Below are positions 9,108-18,963 of a stretch of 64,000 nt of DNA, piece by piece. Both the position numbers and the translations under genes were made by a program. Source of the DNA: Bacteroidales bacterium (GTDB taxonomy: Bacteria; Bacteroidota; Bacteroidia; Bacteroidales; Muribaculaceae); assembly GCA_003150235.1 (NCBI GenBank), contig QAMW01000048.1, positions 1 through 64,000 on the forward strand. Direction: 5' to 3'. Numbering within the stretch: the stretch's first letter is position 1; each line of letters opens with the position of its first letter. The notes under the pieces are model-generated. The model did no database searches and was not told the DNA's origin. It saw only the letters and a list, made by a program, of their open reading frames with translations.

Positions 9108-10670
9108 TCAATAAAGTTCGTTTTTAAGATTAGGATTGGCTGCCAGTTCTGTAGCAGGAATCGGATAGACATCGTAGCGCTTGTCTACGCCACGACCGTC
9201 GAGCACACCACCCTTCCACTGCCAGTTGTAGTTTGACCCGGCAAAGCGGCCGAAACGCACCAGGTCAGTGCGGCGCATCAGCTCATGATAGAACTCGCGA
9301 GCACGCTCGTCGATAATGAAATCGAGGTTTAGCTGAGCGTCGGTTATTTTGCCGTTGTCAGAACCATAAGCCCTGTAACGCACATCGTTGACGAGCCCGA
9401 GGACTTCGGAGCGCGACATGCCTGTAGCGCCTCTAAGCACTGCCTCGGCGGCGGTCAGGTAAATCTCTGCAAGACGGAACACACCGAAATCGGTGTTAAC
9501 ACCTATGTCGGTAACACACGCCTGATTGCCCTCATCATCAAGATTTGTCCATTTGTTCGGGCGGTACCCCTGGGCGGCGGTTTCGATTCCGTCGGTAAAG
9601 AACTCGGTGCGTCCGTCGGTGAGGAACAGACGGCGAGTGTCCTCCTCGGCAAACAGTGAAGTCACTTCACCGCGCATCGAGAAGTTGCCCCACGCCGTTC
9701 CAACGCCGTAAAGACCGGTGACATCATCACCGTCATTAGGACAAGCACCGGCGATAAAATATGTGGCAGAGCCCCAGGTGGCGGAATTAGCGTTGTCGGT
9801 TGCAAATGCAAAGATAATCTCGTTGGTACGTTTATCATTGTCAGCGTTGAAGAGCTTGCGATAGTCACTCTCAAGAGAGTATCCCAACTCCATGACTTTG
9901 CGGCAATAATCGAGTGCATCGTCGGCGTGCGACTCTCCGGTGTAAACCTGACCGTTGATGGCAAGACGCGCTCCGAGAGCGTATGCGGCTCCCTTTCCTG
10001 CACGCGCATAATCGGGATTGGCAGGCAGATTTTCAGCCACATCGTCGATTTCACTCTTTATGTAGTCATACAGCTCTTTCCCATTGTAAGCGTCGGGGAT
10101 GTAAGCAGTCATCGGGCTGTTTTCATCGACAAACGGTCCCTTACCGAAAAGATCGAGCACTATATAATATGTATATGCTCTCATGAAACGTGCCTCAAGG
10201 GCATACTGTCTGATTTCCGACTGGTCAGTAGTGTCGAATCTTGACAAGGAGCCTTCATCGCAATAACGTAAAAATTCATTAGACAGTGCGATGATATAGT
10301 ACAGACGGTAGTAGGCGTCAGAAACCCACACATCGTTTTCGTCCCAGCTGATGTAACTGATATCGGTGAGATTGTCGCCCGACATATATTTGTAGGCTGC
10401 GTCATCGGTGGGCAGTTCCTGAAGGTTGAACAGAGTGCGGAGCATGTCCTGACCCTGGTTGCTGGAAATATCAGAAGAGCCGCCGCCACGTTCGGCGCCG
10501 ATAAGGCTGTAGGAGCCATAAATTTTGGCGAGAACCGATTGGTAACCCTCAACCGAACTGTAAATCTGCTCGGAAGTAGTACCGATAACCGGCTTCTGGT
10601 CTAAGTCGTCGGTGCAGGCAAATGCAACAAGAGCAAGCGCCGCGGCTGTCATTATGCTGTATAATTTCAT
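9108..10670 (-). CDS. SusD/RagB-family nutrient-binding lipoprotein
   Basis: Outer-membrane lipoprotein that caps the SusC barrel and binds oligosaccharides, 520 residues. Lipobox LVAFAC with Cys19, then acidic TDDLD. The N-terminal region carries the SusD pattern (DLDQKPVIGTTSEQIYSSVEGYQSVLAKIYGSY, split by a short loop). Middle TPR-like helices include EARFMRAYTYYIVLDLFG, a family hallmark; the C terminus ends in YPIPATELAANPNLKN, the standard RagB tail. It lies 13 bases after SusC in the same operon, as expected for an obligate SusC partner. Confidence 0.95.
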   Translation of the reverse strand: MKLYSIMTAAALALVAFACTDDLDQKPVIGTTSEQIYSSVEGYQSVLAKIYGSYSLIGAERGGGSSDISSNQGQDMLRTLFNLQELPTDDAAYKYMSGDNLTDISYISWDENDVWVSDAYYRLYYIIALSNEFLRYCDEGSLSRFDTTDQSEIRQYALEARFMRAYTYYIVLDLFGKGPFVDENSPMTAYIPDAYNGKELYDYIKSEIDDVAENLPANPDYARAGKGAAYALGARLAINGQVYTGESHADDALDYCRKVMELGYSLESDYRKLFNADNDKRTNEIIFAFATDNANSATWGSATYFIAGACPNDGDDVTGLYGVGTAWGNFSMRGEVTSLFAEEDTRRLFLTDGRTEFFTDGIETAAQGYRPNKWTNLDDEGNQACVTDIGVNTDFGVFRLAEIYLTAAEAVLRGATGMSRSEVLGLVNDVRYRAYGSDNGKITDAQLNLDFIIDERAREFYHELMRRTDLVRFGRFAGSNYNWQWKGGVLDGRGVDKRYDVYPIPATELAANPNLKNELY

Positions 10671-10683
10671 TGTTTATTAAATA

Positions 10684-13600
10684 TTAGAAGTTTAAGCCGA
10701 TGGTGAGCGAATAGGTGCGTGGACGCGGATACATAGTGTTCTCGATACCCCAGTCGCTTTCAGGATCAACACCCGAATATTTAGTGACGGTGAACACGTT
10801 TTGTACCATCGCCGAGACATTAATGTCGGCGACCTTGCCTACTCTGCCAAAATTATAGGTCAGCTGGAGATTGTCCATCTTGAGGAAAGAGGCGTTCTCG
10901 ACATAGAGGTCAGAGCCATACTGACGGCGCTGGAACTGAGTATCAAGGAAGCTCTTGGAGAGATTGTTGACCTGTCCAACATTCCATGACACACATTCCC
11001 ATGCGCCCATATTGGCGGCGTTGCCGTTGTAGAGGTAGTTTCCTACTTGAGCGCGGAGGGCAGTACTGAGAGTCCATCTTTTGTAACGCAACGAAGTGCT
11101 GAAGCCAAATATCCAGTCGGGCGATGCGTGATGGTAGTAATACTGGTCATCGGAGGTTATGCGACCGTCGCCGTTGAGATCGGCATACAGTCCCTCGACA
11201 GGCAGCCCGGTCTCAGGATCGTAGACCTGTTTGTAAACTTTGAATGTGTTTGGGGTGTAACCTGTCTTGTAGACCATCACTGGAGTCGCCTCCATATATC
11301 CGATATTGGTGTCGGCGGCATCAGAACCGGGCACGAGGCTCAGATTTGTGATTTTGTTTTCCTGCCATGTCGCGTTGAAAGTGGCAGTCCAGCTCCAATC
11401 CTTTGTATCGATGATATTGGCGTTAAGCAAAATCTCCACACCTTTGCTGTCTACGTTGCCGACATTTGACAGCATGGTCTTGTTGAAGTTGATGCCGGCA
11501 GGGATGGAAACGGTGGCGAGAAGATCTTCGGTTCGGCGTGTGAAATAATCAACCGAACCTGACAGGCGGTTACTCAAAAATCCGAAATCTATACCGAAGT
11601 TCCAGCTCTTTGTTGTCTCCCACTTCAAGTCTGGATTATATGCCTGCGGGCGCGCTACGGGAATCCAAGTGCCGCCAAACCAATAGTAAGCACCGGGATA
11701 AGATGTAGTGTAGTTGGGAAGGTAGTCGTAATTGGCAATACCGTCCTGCTGACCGGTCACACCATAGCTTGCACGGAGTTTAAGATTGTTCATTATATGG
11801 GAAATGCCCTTGAAGAAACTTTCTCCCGAAGTGTGCCATGCGATTGCTACCGAAGGGAATGTACCCCATCGGTTTTCTTTGCTGAAACGGCTCGAGCCGT
11901 CGCGACGGAATGTTACAGTGAGCAAGTAGCGGCTGTCATAACCGTAATTGAGACGACCGTAGTAGGAAACGAGTGTGTGGCGCTCGTCATAGGGCTGACT
12001 GCTGTTTGTGATATCGCCCGCTTCGTTGAATGTATCGTAGGCGGGATAATCGTTACGCCAATACTGATAATCGTAACCGGCGGTTACGTCGACCGACGAT
12101 TTGATTGCATCAAAAGTCTTGTTGTAGTTGGCGTAGGCCGTGAGCAAGCGGTTAGTGTTCTTTTGCGGACCCTGAGTGTAGGAATATCCACCCGAGGTGT
12201 AGTTGTCAAAACTGTTTTGAGGCATCCACACAGTACGCTTTCCGTGTGAGAGGTCTAAACCGCCGGTGACATGGAAACGAAGTTCGGGAAGCGGATGAAG
12301 ACGGTAGTCAATGTCGACGTTACCGACGAATCGCCATACCTTAGAGTTGTTGTGATATTGTTCAAGCATTGCCACAGGGTTGGCAATTGCGCCTTGAGCA
12401 GGGTTGTAGACATTGTCGACAACCTCATGGAAACCGCCGAAGAGAGGCTCGCCTCCTGAAGTAAGGACCTGGTTGCCATCGGCATCGAGGATTCCATAAA
12501 CGGGTTGCGTCGGATCGTAGGAACCTGCATTCCAGATAGCGCCGGAATTTGCAGTGCGGCTTTTGGCATAAGTGCCCTTTCCGCTGAGGTTTACGCGCAA
12601 GTGGTCGTCCAGGAATGTCGGGTTGAGGTTGATGTTGGCAGTGTAACGGTTATTGTTGTCAGTGCGAAGTATACCATCCTGATAAGTGGCACCGAGCGCC
12701 ACGCGGAACGGAAGCCACTTTGCTGCGCGACCCGATATGCTCAGCGAATTGTCCGTGCCGAAAGCGGTGCGGAAAATTTCATCATACCAGTCGGTATGGC
12801 TGTTGCCGAGAAGAGCAGCCTGGTCGGCGGTACCAAATCGTGATATCACATCACGGAACTCGTCCACCTCAAGATGCTCGGCAGTTTTTGTCTTCGTAGA
12901 GATTGAATTGGTTGTCTGGAAGGAGACTTTTATGCCGTCACCACTACCCTTCTTTGTCGTGATGATTATTACACCATTTGAAGCACGGGAACCGTAGATT
13001 GCGGTCGATGAGGCATCCTTAAGGATAGACATGCTTTCGATGTCGTTAGGGTTGATAAGACTCAGGAAATTGCCTGCGCCTTCAACTCCGCCGCCAACCT
13101 CCAAAGGCACTCCGTCAAGCACAATCAGAGGGTCGTTGGAAGCGTTTAACGATGCGCCACCGCGTACACGGATAGTCGAGCCGCCATTGGGTGAACCGCC
13201 GGAGTTGGTGATTGTCACACCGGCTATCTTACCGTTGATGAGCTCTTCGGGCGATGAAATGACACCTTTGTTAAAGTCTTTTTCGCTGATAGTCGAGACA
13301 GAACCGGTCATGTCATTTTTCTTCTGAGTACCGTAGCCGATTACTACTACCTCATCAAGAACTTCATTGTTAGGCTTAAGGGTGACATCAATTACATTAG
13401 ATGTAATGTGTACCGTAAGATTTTCATAACCTACATAAGAGAATGTAAGTTGTGTCGCCGCAGCAGGGACTTTCAAGGTGTAACGGCCGTCGAGGTCGGT
13501 AGCCGCGCCTATCGGTTCTCCTACAACTTTCACCGATGCGCCAATAAGCGGTTCACCGGACTCGTCCATGACAGTACCCGTCACTGTCCGTTGGTTCTGT

Positions 13601-13689
13601 GCATAAGCCGAAACGGGTATCAGGAGAATCGAGAGTATCACTCCCAGTAGCCAGCTCCTTGATTCGGCGTAGCCAATTGCTTTGTCCAT
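10684..13689 (-). CDS. SusC/RagA-family TonB-dependent transporter
   Basis: Outer-membrane TonB-dependent importer of oligosaccharides, 1001 residues. Signal peptide (cleavage after VSAYA near residue 30), then a CarboxypepD_reg-like domain (about 33-110), the SusC box DEVVVIGYGTQKK near 113-125, the plug domain (PEELINGKIAGV, RVRGGAS, DPLIVLDGVP), and a long beta barrel ending in the typical YSLTIGLNF. First gene of the galactan operon; a TAnnTTTG box lies about 110 bases upstream and the HTCS regulator follows in the same direction upstream of that. Confidence 0.95.
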   Translation of the reverse strand: MDKAIGYAESRSWLLGVILSILLIPVSAYAQNQRTVTGTVMDESGEPLIGASVKVVGEPIGAATDLDGRYTLKVPAAATQLTFSYVGYENLTVHITSNVIDVTLKPNNEVLDEVVVIGYGTQKKNDMTGSVSTISEKDFNKGVISSPEELINGKIAGVTITNSGGSPNGGSTIRVRGGASLNASNDPLIVLDGVPLEVGGGVEGAGNFLSLINPNDIESMSILKDASSTAIYGSRASNGVIIITTKKGSGDGIKVSFQTTNSISTKTKTAEHLEVDEFRDVISRFGTADQAALLGNSHTDWYDEIFRTAFGTDNSLSISGRAAKWLPFRVALGATYQDGILRTDNNNRYTANINLNPTFLDDHLRVNLSGKGTYAKSRTANSGAIWNAGSYDPTQPVYGILDADGNQVLTSGGEPLFGGFHEVVDNVYNPAQGAIANPVAMLEQYHNNSKVWRFVGNVDIDYRLHPLPELRFHVTGGLDLSHGKRTVWMPQNSFDNYTSGGYSYTQGPQKNTNRLLTAYANYNKTFDAIKSSVDVTAGYDYQYWRNDYPAYDTFNEAGDITNSSQPYDERHTLVSYYGRLNYGYDSRYLLTVTFRRDGSSRFSKENRWGTFPSVAIAWHTSGESFFKGISHIMNNLKLRASYGVTGQQDGIANYDYLPNYTTSYPGAYYWFGGTWIPVARPQAYNPDLKWETTKSWNFGIDFGFLSNRLSGSVDYFTRRTEDLLATVSIPAGINFNKTMLSNVGNVDSKGVEILLNANIIDTKDWSWTATFNATWQENKITNLSLVPGSDAADTNIGYMEATPVMVYKTGYTPNTFKVYKQVYDPETGLPVEGLYADLNGDGRITSDDQYYYHHASPDWIFGFSTSLRYKRWTLSTALRAQVGNYLYNGNAANMGAWECVSWNVGQVNNLSKSFLDTQFQRRQYGSDLYVENASFLKMDNLQLTYNFGRVGKVADINVSAMVQNVFTVTKYSGVDPESDWGIENTMYPRPRTYSLTIGLNF

Positions 13690-13797
13690 TAGAAATGTTT
13701 ATTGTTGTGTTTATATATAAATTTAAGGAAGTCAAAAGGACCAGTCATTTCTAAAACTAAAAACAATCTTTCTTACTTTATCAATCTACCGTATATA

Positions 13798-13805
13798 CAA
13801 AGGTA
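13798..13805 (-). promoter_or_regulatory. -7 box for the susC operon
   Basis: Reading the minus strand, TACCTTTG fits TAnnTTTG. It is 109 bases upstream of the SusC start and between HTCS and SusC. No -33 TTTG is seen at normal spacing, which fits a promoter that depends on an activator such as the adjacent HTCS. A purine-rich stretch at 13820-13870 could hold the activator site but no clear repeat was defined. Confidence 0.5.
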
Positions 13806-13900
13806 GAATATCGCTGTGACAGAGGGGCTTAAAAATCGGACAAATAAGGCAACAAAATGGACAAAGCGTGTCAGGATTTTGCATTTGTGCGCTATTTGTC

Positions 13901-16900
13901 TTATTTGTGACTCACATTCTCATCCTCGCTGTGATATTGACTGGGGTTCACCCCATACTGATTCTGGAAACATTTGGCAAAATATGACGGAGTCTTGAAA
14001 CCTACCATATAGCTGATTTCAGAAACGGTGAAACGGTGCTGACTCAAAAGCACAGTTGCTTTCTGAAGTCTTACACTTCTGATATAGTCAAGCGGGGCGA
14101 TGCCCATATATTTTTTAATGAGACGATAAAGCCGTTTATTGGGGATACCGCTCTTTTCACATAATAGATTTACATTCAAATCAGGGTCGGAGATATTATC
14201 CTCAATGACCTTTGCTATCTTTGCCAGAGTCTTTTCATTTACTGATTCAGCCTCAATCGGTTTCGCTTCAGCTTCTGTAATTGTCTGAATCCTTACTTTC
14301 TCTTTTATCTCGCTTCGGCCTTTTAGCAGATGGTCTATACGGGCTAAAAGTACCGCGGGTTCAAAGGGCTTGGTCATAAACACGTCAATGCCGAGCTTGA
14401 TACTCTCGTTTTCAGTCTTATTGTCAGATTTTGCCGTCAACATAATAATTGGAATCGACGAAAGACGCGGGTGCTTCTTTATGCGCCTGACCATTTCGAA
14501 GCCGCTCATTATCGGCATCATTTCATCAACAATTATGAGGTCAGGGATTATAGAGGCAGCTATAGCAAGTCCGGAACGGCCGTTTTCTGCCGTAAAACAG
14601 GTATAACTGTCTCTTATAATTTCAGAAATAAAGCCGGAAATCTGGGAATTATCCTCAACAATAAGGATTTTTGCATTGCCGGAATCCACATCCGTTTCCT
14701 TGTTGCTTGAGACAGGCAGCGTTTTCTCCGAGACTGGAAGTGTCACTACAAATGAGGTCCCCTGACCTTCCTTACTGTAAAGAGCGATGTTACCTTTCAT
14801 CAATTCAAGATATTTCTTTATCAGATACAGCCCCAACCCGGTCCCTTCATGAAGCTTGGATATGGAGGGAGAACGGAACATCCTTTGAAAAACGAGCGGT
14901 TGGTCTATGTCGGCTATGCCTACGCCGTCATCCGACACGGCAATCTCAATTTCTCCTCCACTGACACTTATACCCAATGATATGGTCGAGCCATCATCGG
15001 AGTACTTGCAAGCGTTAGAGAGAAGATTTGTAATTACCGACTCGAATTTCACGGCATCAGCCTCTATAAGCAGCTGAGGACACTCGGAGTGAAAAATGAA
15101 TTTTTTCTGAGTGTTGTTTTCTTTGAAAATCTCAAAAACGCCCTTACAGAACTCCACGACATCAAAAGTGGACAATATAAGCAGGTTTTCATCATTATCC
15201 TCCAGATGTTGCAGTTCCAATGTGCGATGTATCATGTTGTTGAGACGCACGGCATTATCATAGACAGTCTCAAGATTGCGCTTGCTTTCAAGGTCTTTTG
15301 CTTTCTCCTTCATTATGCTTATAGGGCCTAAGATCATTGACAGCGGAGTCTTGAGATCATGAGAAATCGTCGAGAGGAACGATAATTTTTTCTCGACATT
15401 TTCCAATGCTGTCTGGCGTTCTCGCTCTTGAAGGGCCCTGATGTTTCGTTTTCTAAAATACCAGATTATACCCAAAAGCGCTCCAAGCCCCAACAGGATA
15501 TACAGGCAGATAGCCCACCATGACAATGCCGGGGGAGGCATAACCTTAAGCGGAATAGATAGTGGCTCAATCGGCGAACCGACAGTTTTCACCAGTATCT
15601 TGTAATTACCCATTTTAAGGTCAGAAAGAGAAATAGTGTTGGCACCTTCCGGCATCACAATCCATCCGTCCAATGTATCGGCTTGCGATTCTGCAAGTTT
15701 GTACATGAAGCGTTGCGTAGATTCCGAAGAATAATCCAGTGTGCTGATAACCATGGTTATATTGCCGCCGTAAGGAATCGAAACGCCCTTTTTGCCACTT
15801 TCCAGATCAGACAGGTCAAGGAGCCCTTTCCCCTTGTCATGAAGCACAAGCCTTATAGCCTTGTAATCATCTACATTACCTATATTATGATAATCAACTT
15901 CAAGTATTTCATCAGTTCCGCCGAGTAAAACTTTACCGGTGACAGTATCTTCATAAACAGCCGTATAGGAGTTTTGCGGGATGGGCAATAGTTTCGCTTT
16001 TAAGGTCTCCCCGTCAATGCTCCATACATTACTTATTGTAGAAACCCATATACCATTGCCGACTTTTCCAATTGCAAGGATTGCCTCATCGCTATTTGTA
16101 TAGGGGAAGTTAACTATCTCATTATTGCCTTTACAGTCAAAAACAATGGCACCTCCTTTATAAGCACACCATATTCGACCTTTTTCATCACGGCATAAAT
16201 GGGTAGGATAATAACCTGTCAATCGATGTACGTCATATTTTTCCAGATTATCTTTAGAAGGAGAATACTTTGTTAAAACATTGTCCCTGAATAATAATAT
16301 CCAAAGATTGCCATCAGTATCGGTAACCATGTCGTTAACGAGGTCATTCGCCATACCGAGACTTTCGCCATTTGATGATTTACTATCCGTGTTCAAAGAA
16401 TAATTGGCGACAATAGTTCCTCCTCCGGTATCAAATTTCGACTTTTCTACCCGGTGTAAACCACCGAGAAAGCTGCCTATCCAGTAATTATCCTTGTCTT
16501 CTTCAAAGGTATATACCCAATTGGAGCTGTGTTCTCCATTTTCATCGACTATATGAAATACATCAAATCCATTTGACTGTGGGTCAAACCTATTTAAACC
16601 ACCGTCGGTCGAAAGCCATATATTGTGGTTGCTATCCTCGTCTATGGCTCTTATCCTGTTATGGGATAACGATTTCGAAAAGTCGGAGTGGCGATACCAA
16701 CTTGGTGACGCTCCATCTGATAATTTTATTGCCCCGTTGGTTCCTCCTAACCATAAGTTATCCCTGCTATCCCGGTATATCGCGTGAATCTCATTTCCTT
16801 CACCGGTATGGGCAAGCGTACTCAGTTTTATTGTCCTGATAGTATTTGAATTGGATGCTATTGAAAAGCCCCTCTCATGTCCTGTCCAGATATTATGGTC

Positions 16901-17827
16901 TCTGTCGGCAAGAATACACCATATCTCGTTATCTGACAGACTAAGTTCTTGCCTTGAATCATGACGATAATGACGTAAGGTGTCTTTATGCCAATCAAAT
17001 ACGCCATTATCCGTACCTATAAGAATATGGTCGTTATGTCCTTTTGCCATACTCTTGATATTGTTATTCTCTAATGCCGCTATTTTCTTCCAAGTATCAT
17101 TTACAGGAGTATATTCATATAAAGTCCCCTCACTGCCGATATAAATACTGCTGTTGTCCGGAGATTCCAAAAGGCAGTTCACAAATAGATTCTTTAGATT
17201 CGGATTATCAATCCCCGCTTTTACCTTGGTAAATTTATTGGTATTGGAATCCCATCTGGCAAGTCCGTTATATGTTCCCACATATAATATACCCCTACTA
17301 TCGCGTATCATGGAATAGACAGATTTATGCGGCAAGCCTGCGGAGAAATCCGTCACGCTCCCATTATTAAGATTTAAGTTAAATATTCCATAGAGACTTC
17401 CAATCCAAAGCTCGTTATCGTATAAGAGCAGGCATCTGATTTCTTTAGGTAAGGGCGCGTTGCTAAAATTGACACCCCCCGTGTTATAATCATAAATCAG
17501 AAGACCATTGTTACCACCAATATACATCAGCCCGTCTTTCTCAATGATAGAGTATATCTGGGTTCCGAACAATTCATTCTTTCCTACGGGATGAACAGTC
17601 ACCCCATCATAGAAATACAATCCACTATTAGTGCCGACCCACATGATGCCATGACTATCACGCAACATACAGAAGACTGCCGTCTTCTTTCCGTCAACAG
17701 TCACATTCTTCCATGCAAGTTCAGGCTCCGGCAACTGCGGGACCGCCCCAACTTTCATAAAGACTCCACTCAACAGAGCCATTACAAAAAGACTTAGCCA
17801 TGCGGGATTTTGTTTCATTGGTTTCAT
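13901..17827 (-). CDS. Hybrid two-component system regulator (HTCS)
   Basis: One-protein sensor kinase and transcription activator for the galactan locus, about 1308 residues. Order: signal peptide, two-bladed-propeller periplasmic sensor of Reg_prop repeats (about 35-680, repeated RDSRGxxWVGT / LWIG motifs), Y_Y_Y domain (about 690-755), one membrane helix (about 766-788), HisKA with phospho-acceptor His near 823 in SHDLKTPL, HATPase_c (NLLSNACKYS, DDGVGI, GTGLGLYL), receiver domain with Asp near 1101 in IIVDEMMPIMSG, and a C-terminal AraC helix-turn-helix. Start at 17827 (MKPMKQN) or 9 bases later. In B. thetaiotaomicron such proteins bind an oligosaccharide end-product and switch on the neighbouring SusC/D operon; galacto-oligosaccharide as the signal is inferred. 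Confidence 0.95.
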   Translation of the reverse strand: MKPMKQNPAWLSLFVMALLSGVFMKVGAVPQLPEPELAWKNVTVDGKKTAVFCMLRDSHGIMWVGTNSGLYFYDGVTVHPVGKNELFGTQIYSIIEKDGLMYIGGNNGLLIYDYNTGGVNFSNAPLPKEIRCLLLYDNELWIGSLYGIFNLNLNNGSVTDFSAGLPHKSVYSMIRDSRGILYVGTYNGLARWDSNTNKFTKVKAGIDNPNLKNLFVNCLLESPDNSSIYIGSEGTLYEYTPVNDTWKKIAALENNNIKSMAKGHNDHILIGTDNGVFDWHKDTLRHYRHDSRQELSLSDNEIWCILADRDHNIWTGHERGFSIASNSNTIRTIKLSTLAHTGEGNEIHAIYRDSRDNLWLGGTNGAIKLSDGASPSWYRHSDFSKSLSHNRIRAIDEDSNHNIWLSTDGGLNRFDPQSNGFDVFHIVDENGEHSSNWVYTFEEDKDNYWIGSFLGGLHRVEKSKFDTGGGTIVANYSLNTDSKSSNGESLGMANDLVNDMVTDTDGNLWILLFRDNVLTKYSPSKDNLEKYDVHRLTGYYPTHLCRDEKGRIWCAYKGGAIVFDCKGNNEIVNFPYTNSDEAILAIGKVGNGIWVSTISNVWSIDGETLKAKLLPIPQNSYTAVYEDTVTGKVLLGGTDEILEVDYHNIGNVDDYKAIRLVLHDKGKGLLDLSDLESGKKGVSIPYGGNITMVISTLDYSSESTQRFMYKLAESQADTLDGWIVMPEGANTISLSDLKMGNYKILVKTVGSPIEPLSIPLKVMPPPALSWWAICLYILLGLGALLGIIWYFRKRNIRALQERERQTALENVEKKLSFLSTISHDLKTPLSMILGPISIMKEKAKDLESKRNLETVYDNAVRLNNMIHRTLELQHLEDNDENLLILSTFDVVEFCKGVFEIFKENNTQKKFIFHSECPQLLIEADAVKFESVITNLLSNACKYSDDGSTISLGISVSGGEIEIAVSDDGVGIADIDQPLVFQRMFRSPSISKLHEGTGLGLYLIKKYLELMKGNIALYSKEGQGTSFVVTLPVSEKTLPVSSNKETDVDSGNAKILIVEDNSQISGFISEIIRDSYTCFTAENGRSGLAIAASIIPDLIIVDEMMPIMSGFEMVRRIKKHPRLSSIPIIMLTAKSDNKTENESIKLGIDVFMTKPFEPAVLLARIDHLLKGRSEIKEKVRIQTITEAEAKPIEAESVNEKTLAKIAKVIEDNISDPDLNVNLLCEKSGIPNKRLYRLIKKYMGIAPLDYIRSVRLQKATVLLSQHRFTVSEISYMVGFKTPSYFAKCFQNQYGVNPSQYHSEDENVSHK

Positions 17828-17854
17828 GCTACTGATTATTCGGTAATTAATGTA

Positions 17855-17862
17855 CAAAATTA
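17855..17862 (-). promoter_or_regulatory. -7 box for the HTCS gene
   Basis: On the minus strand TAATTTTG matches TAnnTTTG, 27 bases before the HTCS start. No -33 element is obvious. Confidence 0.45.
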
Positions 17863-18566
17863 GCTATTTTTTAATGAGCTAAGCATATCATTTTTACTAA
17901 TACTATACAACACTTCGGACAAACCATGCATTAAATAAGACAATGTACCTACATCCTATTCTGAGATTGCCGGAAAGGATATAGGATCAATGCTGTTCAA
18001 TAGTTAAAGACTCAATTTAATACGCGCCAAAACTACTTGAAATCTTCATCCCATTCTATAATCACATTAAGTCAGACTTGAAGAGGGCAATAGAATCGTG
18101 TAATGATAATTTCTCATAGCCGACATAGAGAGCCGTCATGTAAAAGGAAAAGCATTAATACCTCTATATGATTATAACATATAGATGCCATGCGGCAATC
18201 TGACGTGAAATTCAGAAAATATAAACCGAATTTTGTTGTCCGAAATGCCAGACTATAATTTGAGATTCTAATAGATACACTGGAACTGGGAATCGGTGCC
18301 GGATTTCAATGGCGAGTTTTTGCTATGTCGGGATTATAGAATGGAGATTGCATTTATTGTTGCACTCAATTAGACTATACGTTTGCCGTATTAAATTTAA
18401 ATCCGATATGACATCACACTATCTTCTTACCGAGTTTTCGATTGGCGCATGGTTCGGCATCGGGCTAAAAATGTTGCCATATCGCAATACGAAAAGTTAT
18501 TCTGGCAGACAAAAACATCCTTCGAAAAAATTTCGTCGATTCTTTCTTTTCGTGGCTAACTTTTGC
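17863..18566. other. AT-rich intergenic stretch, no supported gene
   Basis: About 700 bases between the HTCS promoter and the recombinase upstream region with no convincing gene. A perfect 8-bp inverted repeat TCTATATG / CATATAGA (7-base loop) lies at 18163-18185. Short plus-strand frames at about 18240-18580 contain patches that read like an outer-membrane barrel protein (LGIGAGFQW, SIGAWFGIGLKM) but in different frames with stops, so a decayed gene is possible though unproven. This is the likely left junction of the mobile element. Confidence 0.4.
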
Positions 18567-18593
18567 AGTACACTTTCGCATTGAGTACACTTT
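18567..18593 (+). repeat. Paired 10-bp direct repeat AGTACACTTT
   Basis: AGTACACTTT occurs at 18567-18576 and 18584-18593, 17 bases start to start, upstream of the integrase. Such pairs can be integrase arm-type or regulator sites; the role is not known. Confidence 0.5.
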
Positions 18594-18614
18594 TAGCACA
18601 CCACGGAAATAAGA

Positions 18615-18648
18615 AACCCCTTGAAAATCAGTCGATTATCAAGGGGTT
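18615..18648 (-). terminator. Long hairpin upstream of the integrase
   Basis: AACCCCTTGA (18615-18624) pairs with TCAAGGGGTT (18639-18648), with a further inner AATC/GATT stem around an AGTC loop. Read on the minus strand the stem is followed by a T-rich tract (TTTCTTATTT), so it could terminate transcription coming from the element toward the HTCS side. It may also mark the element's left end. Confidence 0.45.
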
Positions 18649-18816
18649 GGAGTGCCCAGAACAGAGACACGAATATTACCCAATTTCTCCCAAAAGGTAG
18701 CACGGTGAAACCTTTCAAAATGTTTTCTTATTATATTGATAATCAGAATAGTAACAAGGTTTATCTACACCGCGCCGACTACCCTCTACAACACCTATTG
18801 AATACAATGAGAGCCG

Positions 18817-18838
18817 TTTTGCAGACATTTTGCAGACA
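18817..18838 (+). repeat. Tandem 11-bp repeat TTTTGCAGACA x2
   Basis: TTTTGCAGACA is repeated back to back at 18817-18827 and 18828-18838, about 125 bases before the integrase start. A related GGCAGACAAAAAC occurs at 18502-18514. Position and periodicity (one helical turn) fit integrase arm sites or a repressor operator; inference only. Confidence 0.5.
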
Positions 18839-18963
18839 AAAATTTGGTCGTTTCGAGTATTTGTATTAACTTTAGCATCAGGAAGTAAAGTGTTAAAATG
18901 AGGGTTCCTCAATGAAACCTTTATCGCTAGACTATCGTTAAACTCATAAAATCAAACTCCTCT

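Noticed and set aside
18309..18584. 91-codon open frame before the integrase
   Set aside because: No recognisable domain or promoter; the neighbouring frames show broken fragments of similar sequence, so at best a relic.
18649..18680. tRNA-like 3' end (TGGAGTGCCCAGAACAGAGACACGAA)-type sequence
   Set aside because: Only a loose likeness to a reversed tRNA 3' end; no cloverleaf could be built from the surrounding bases.
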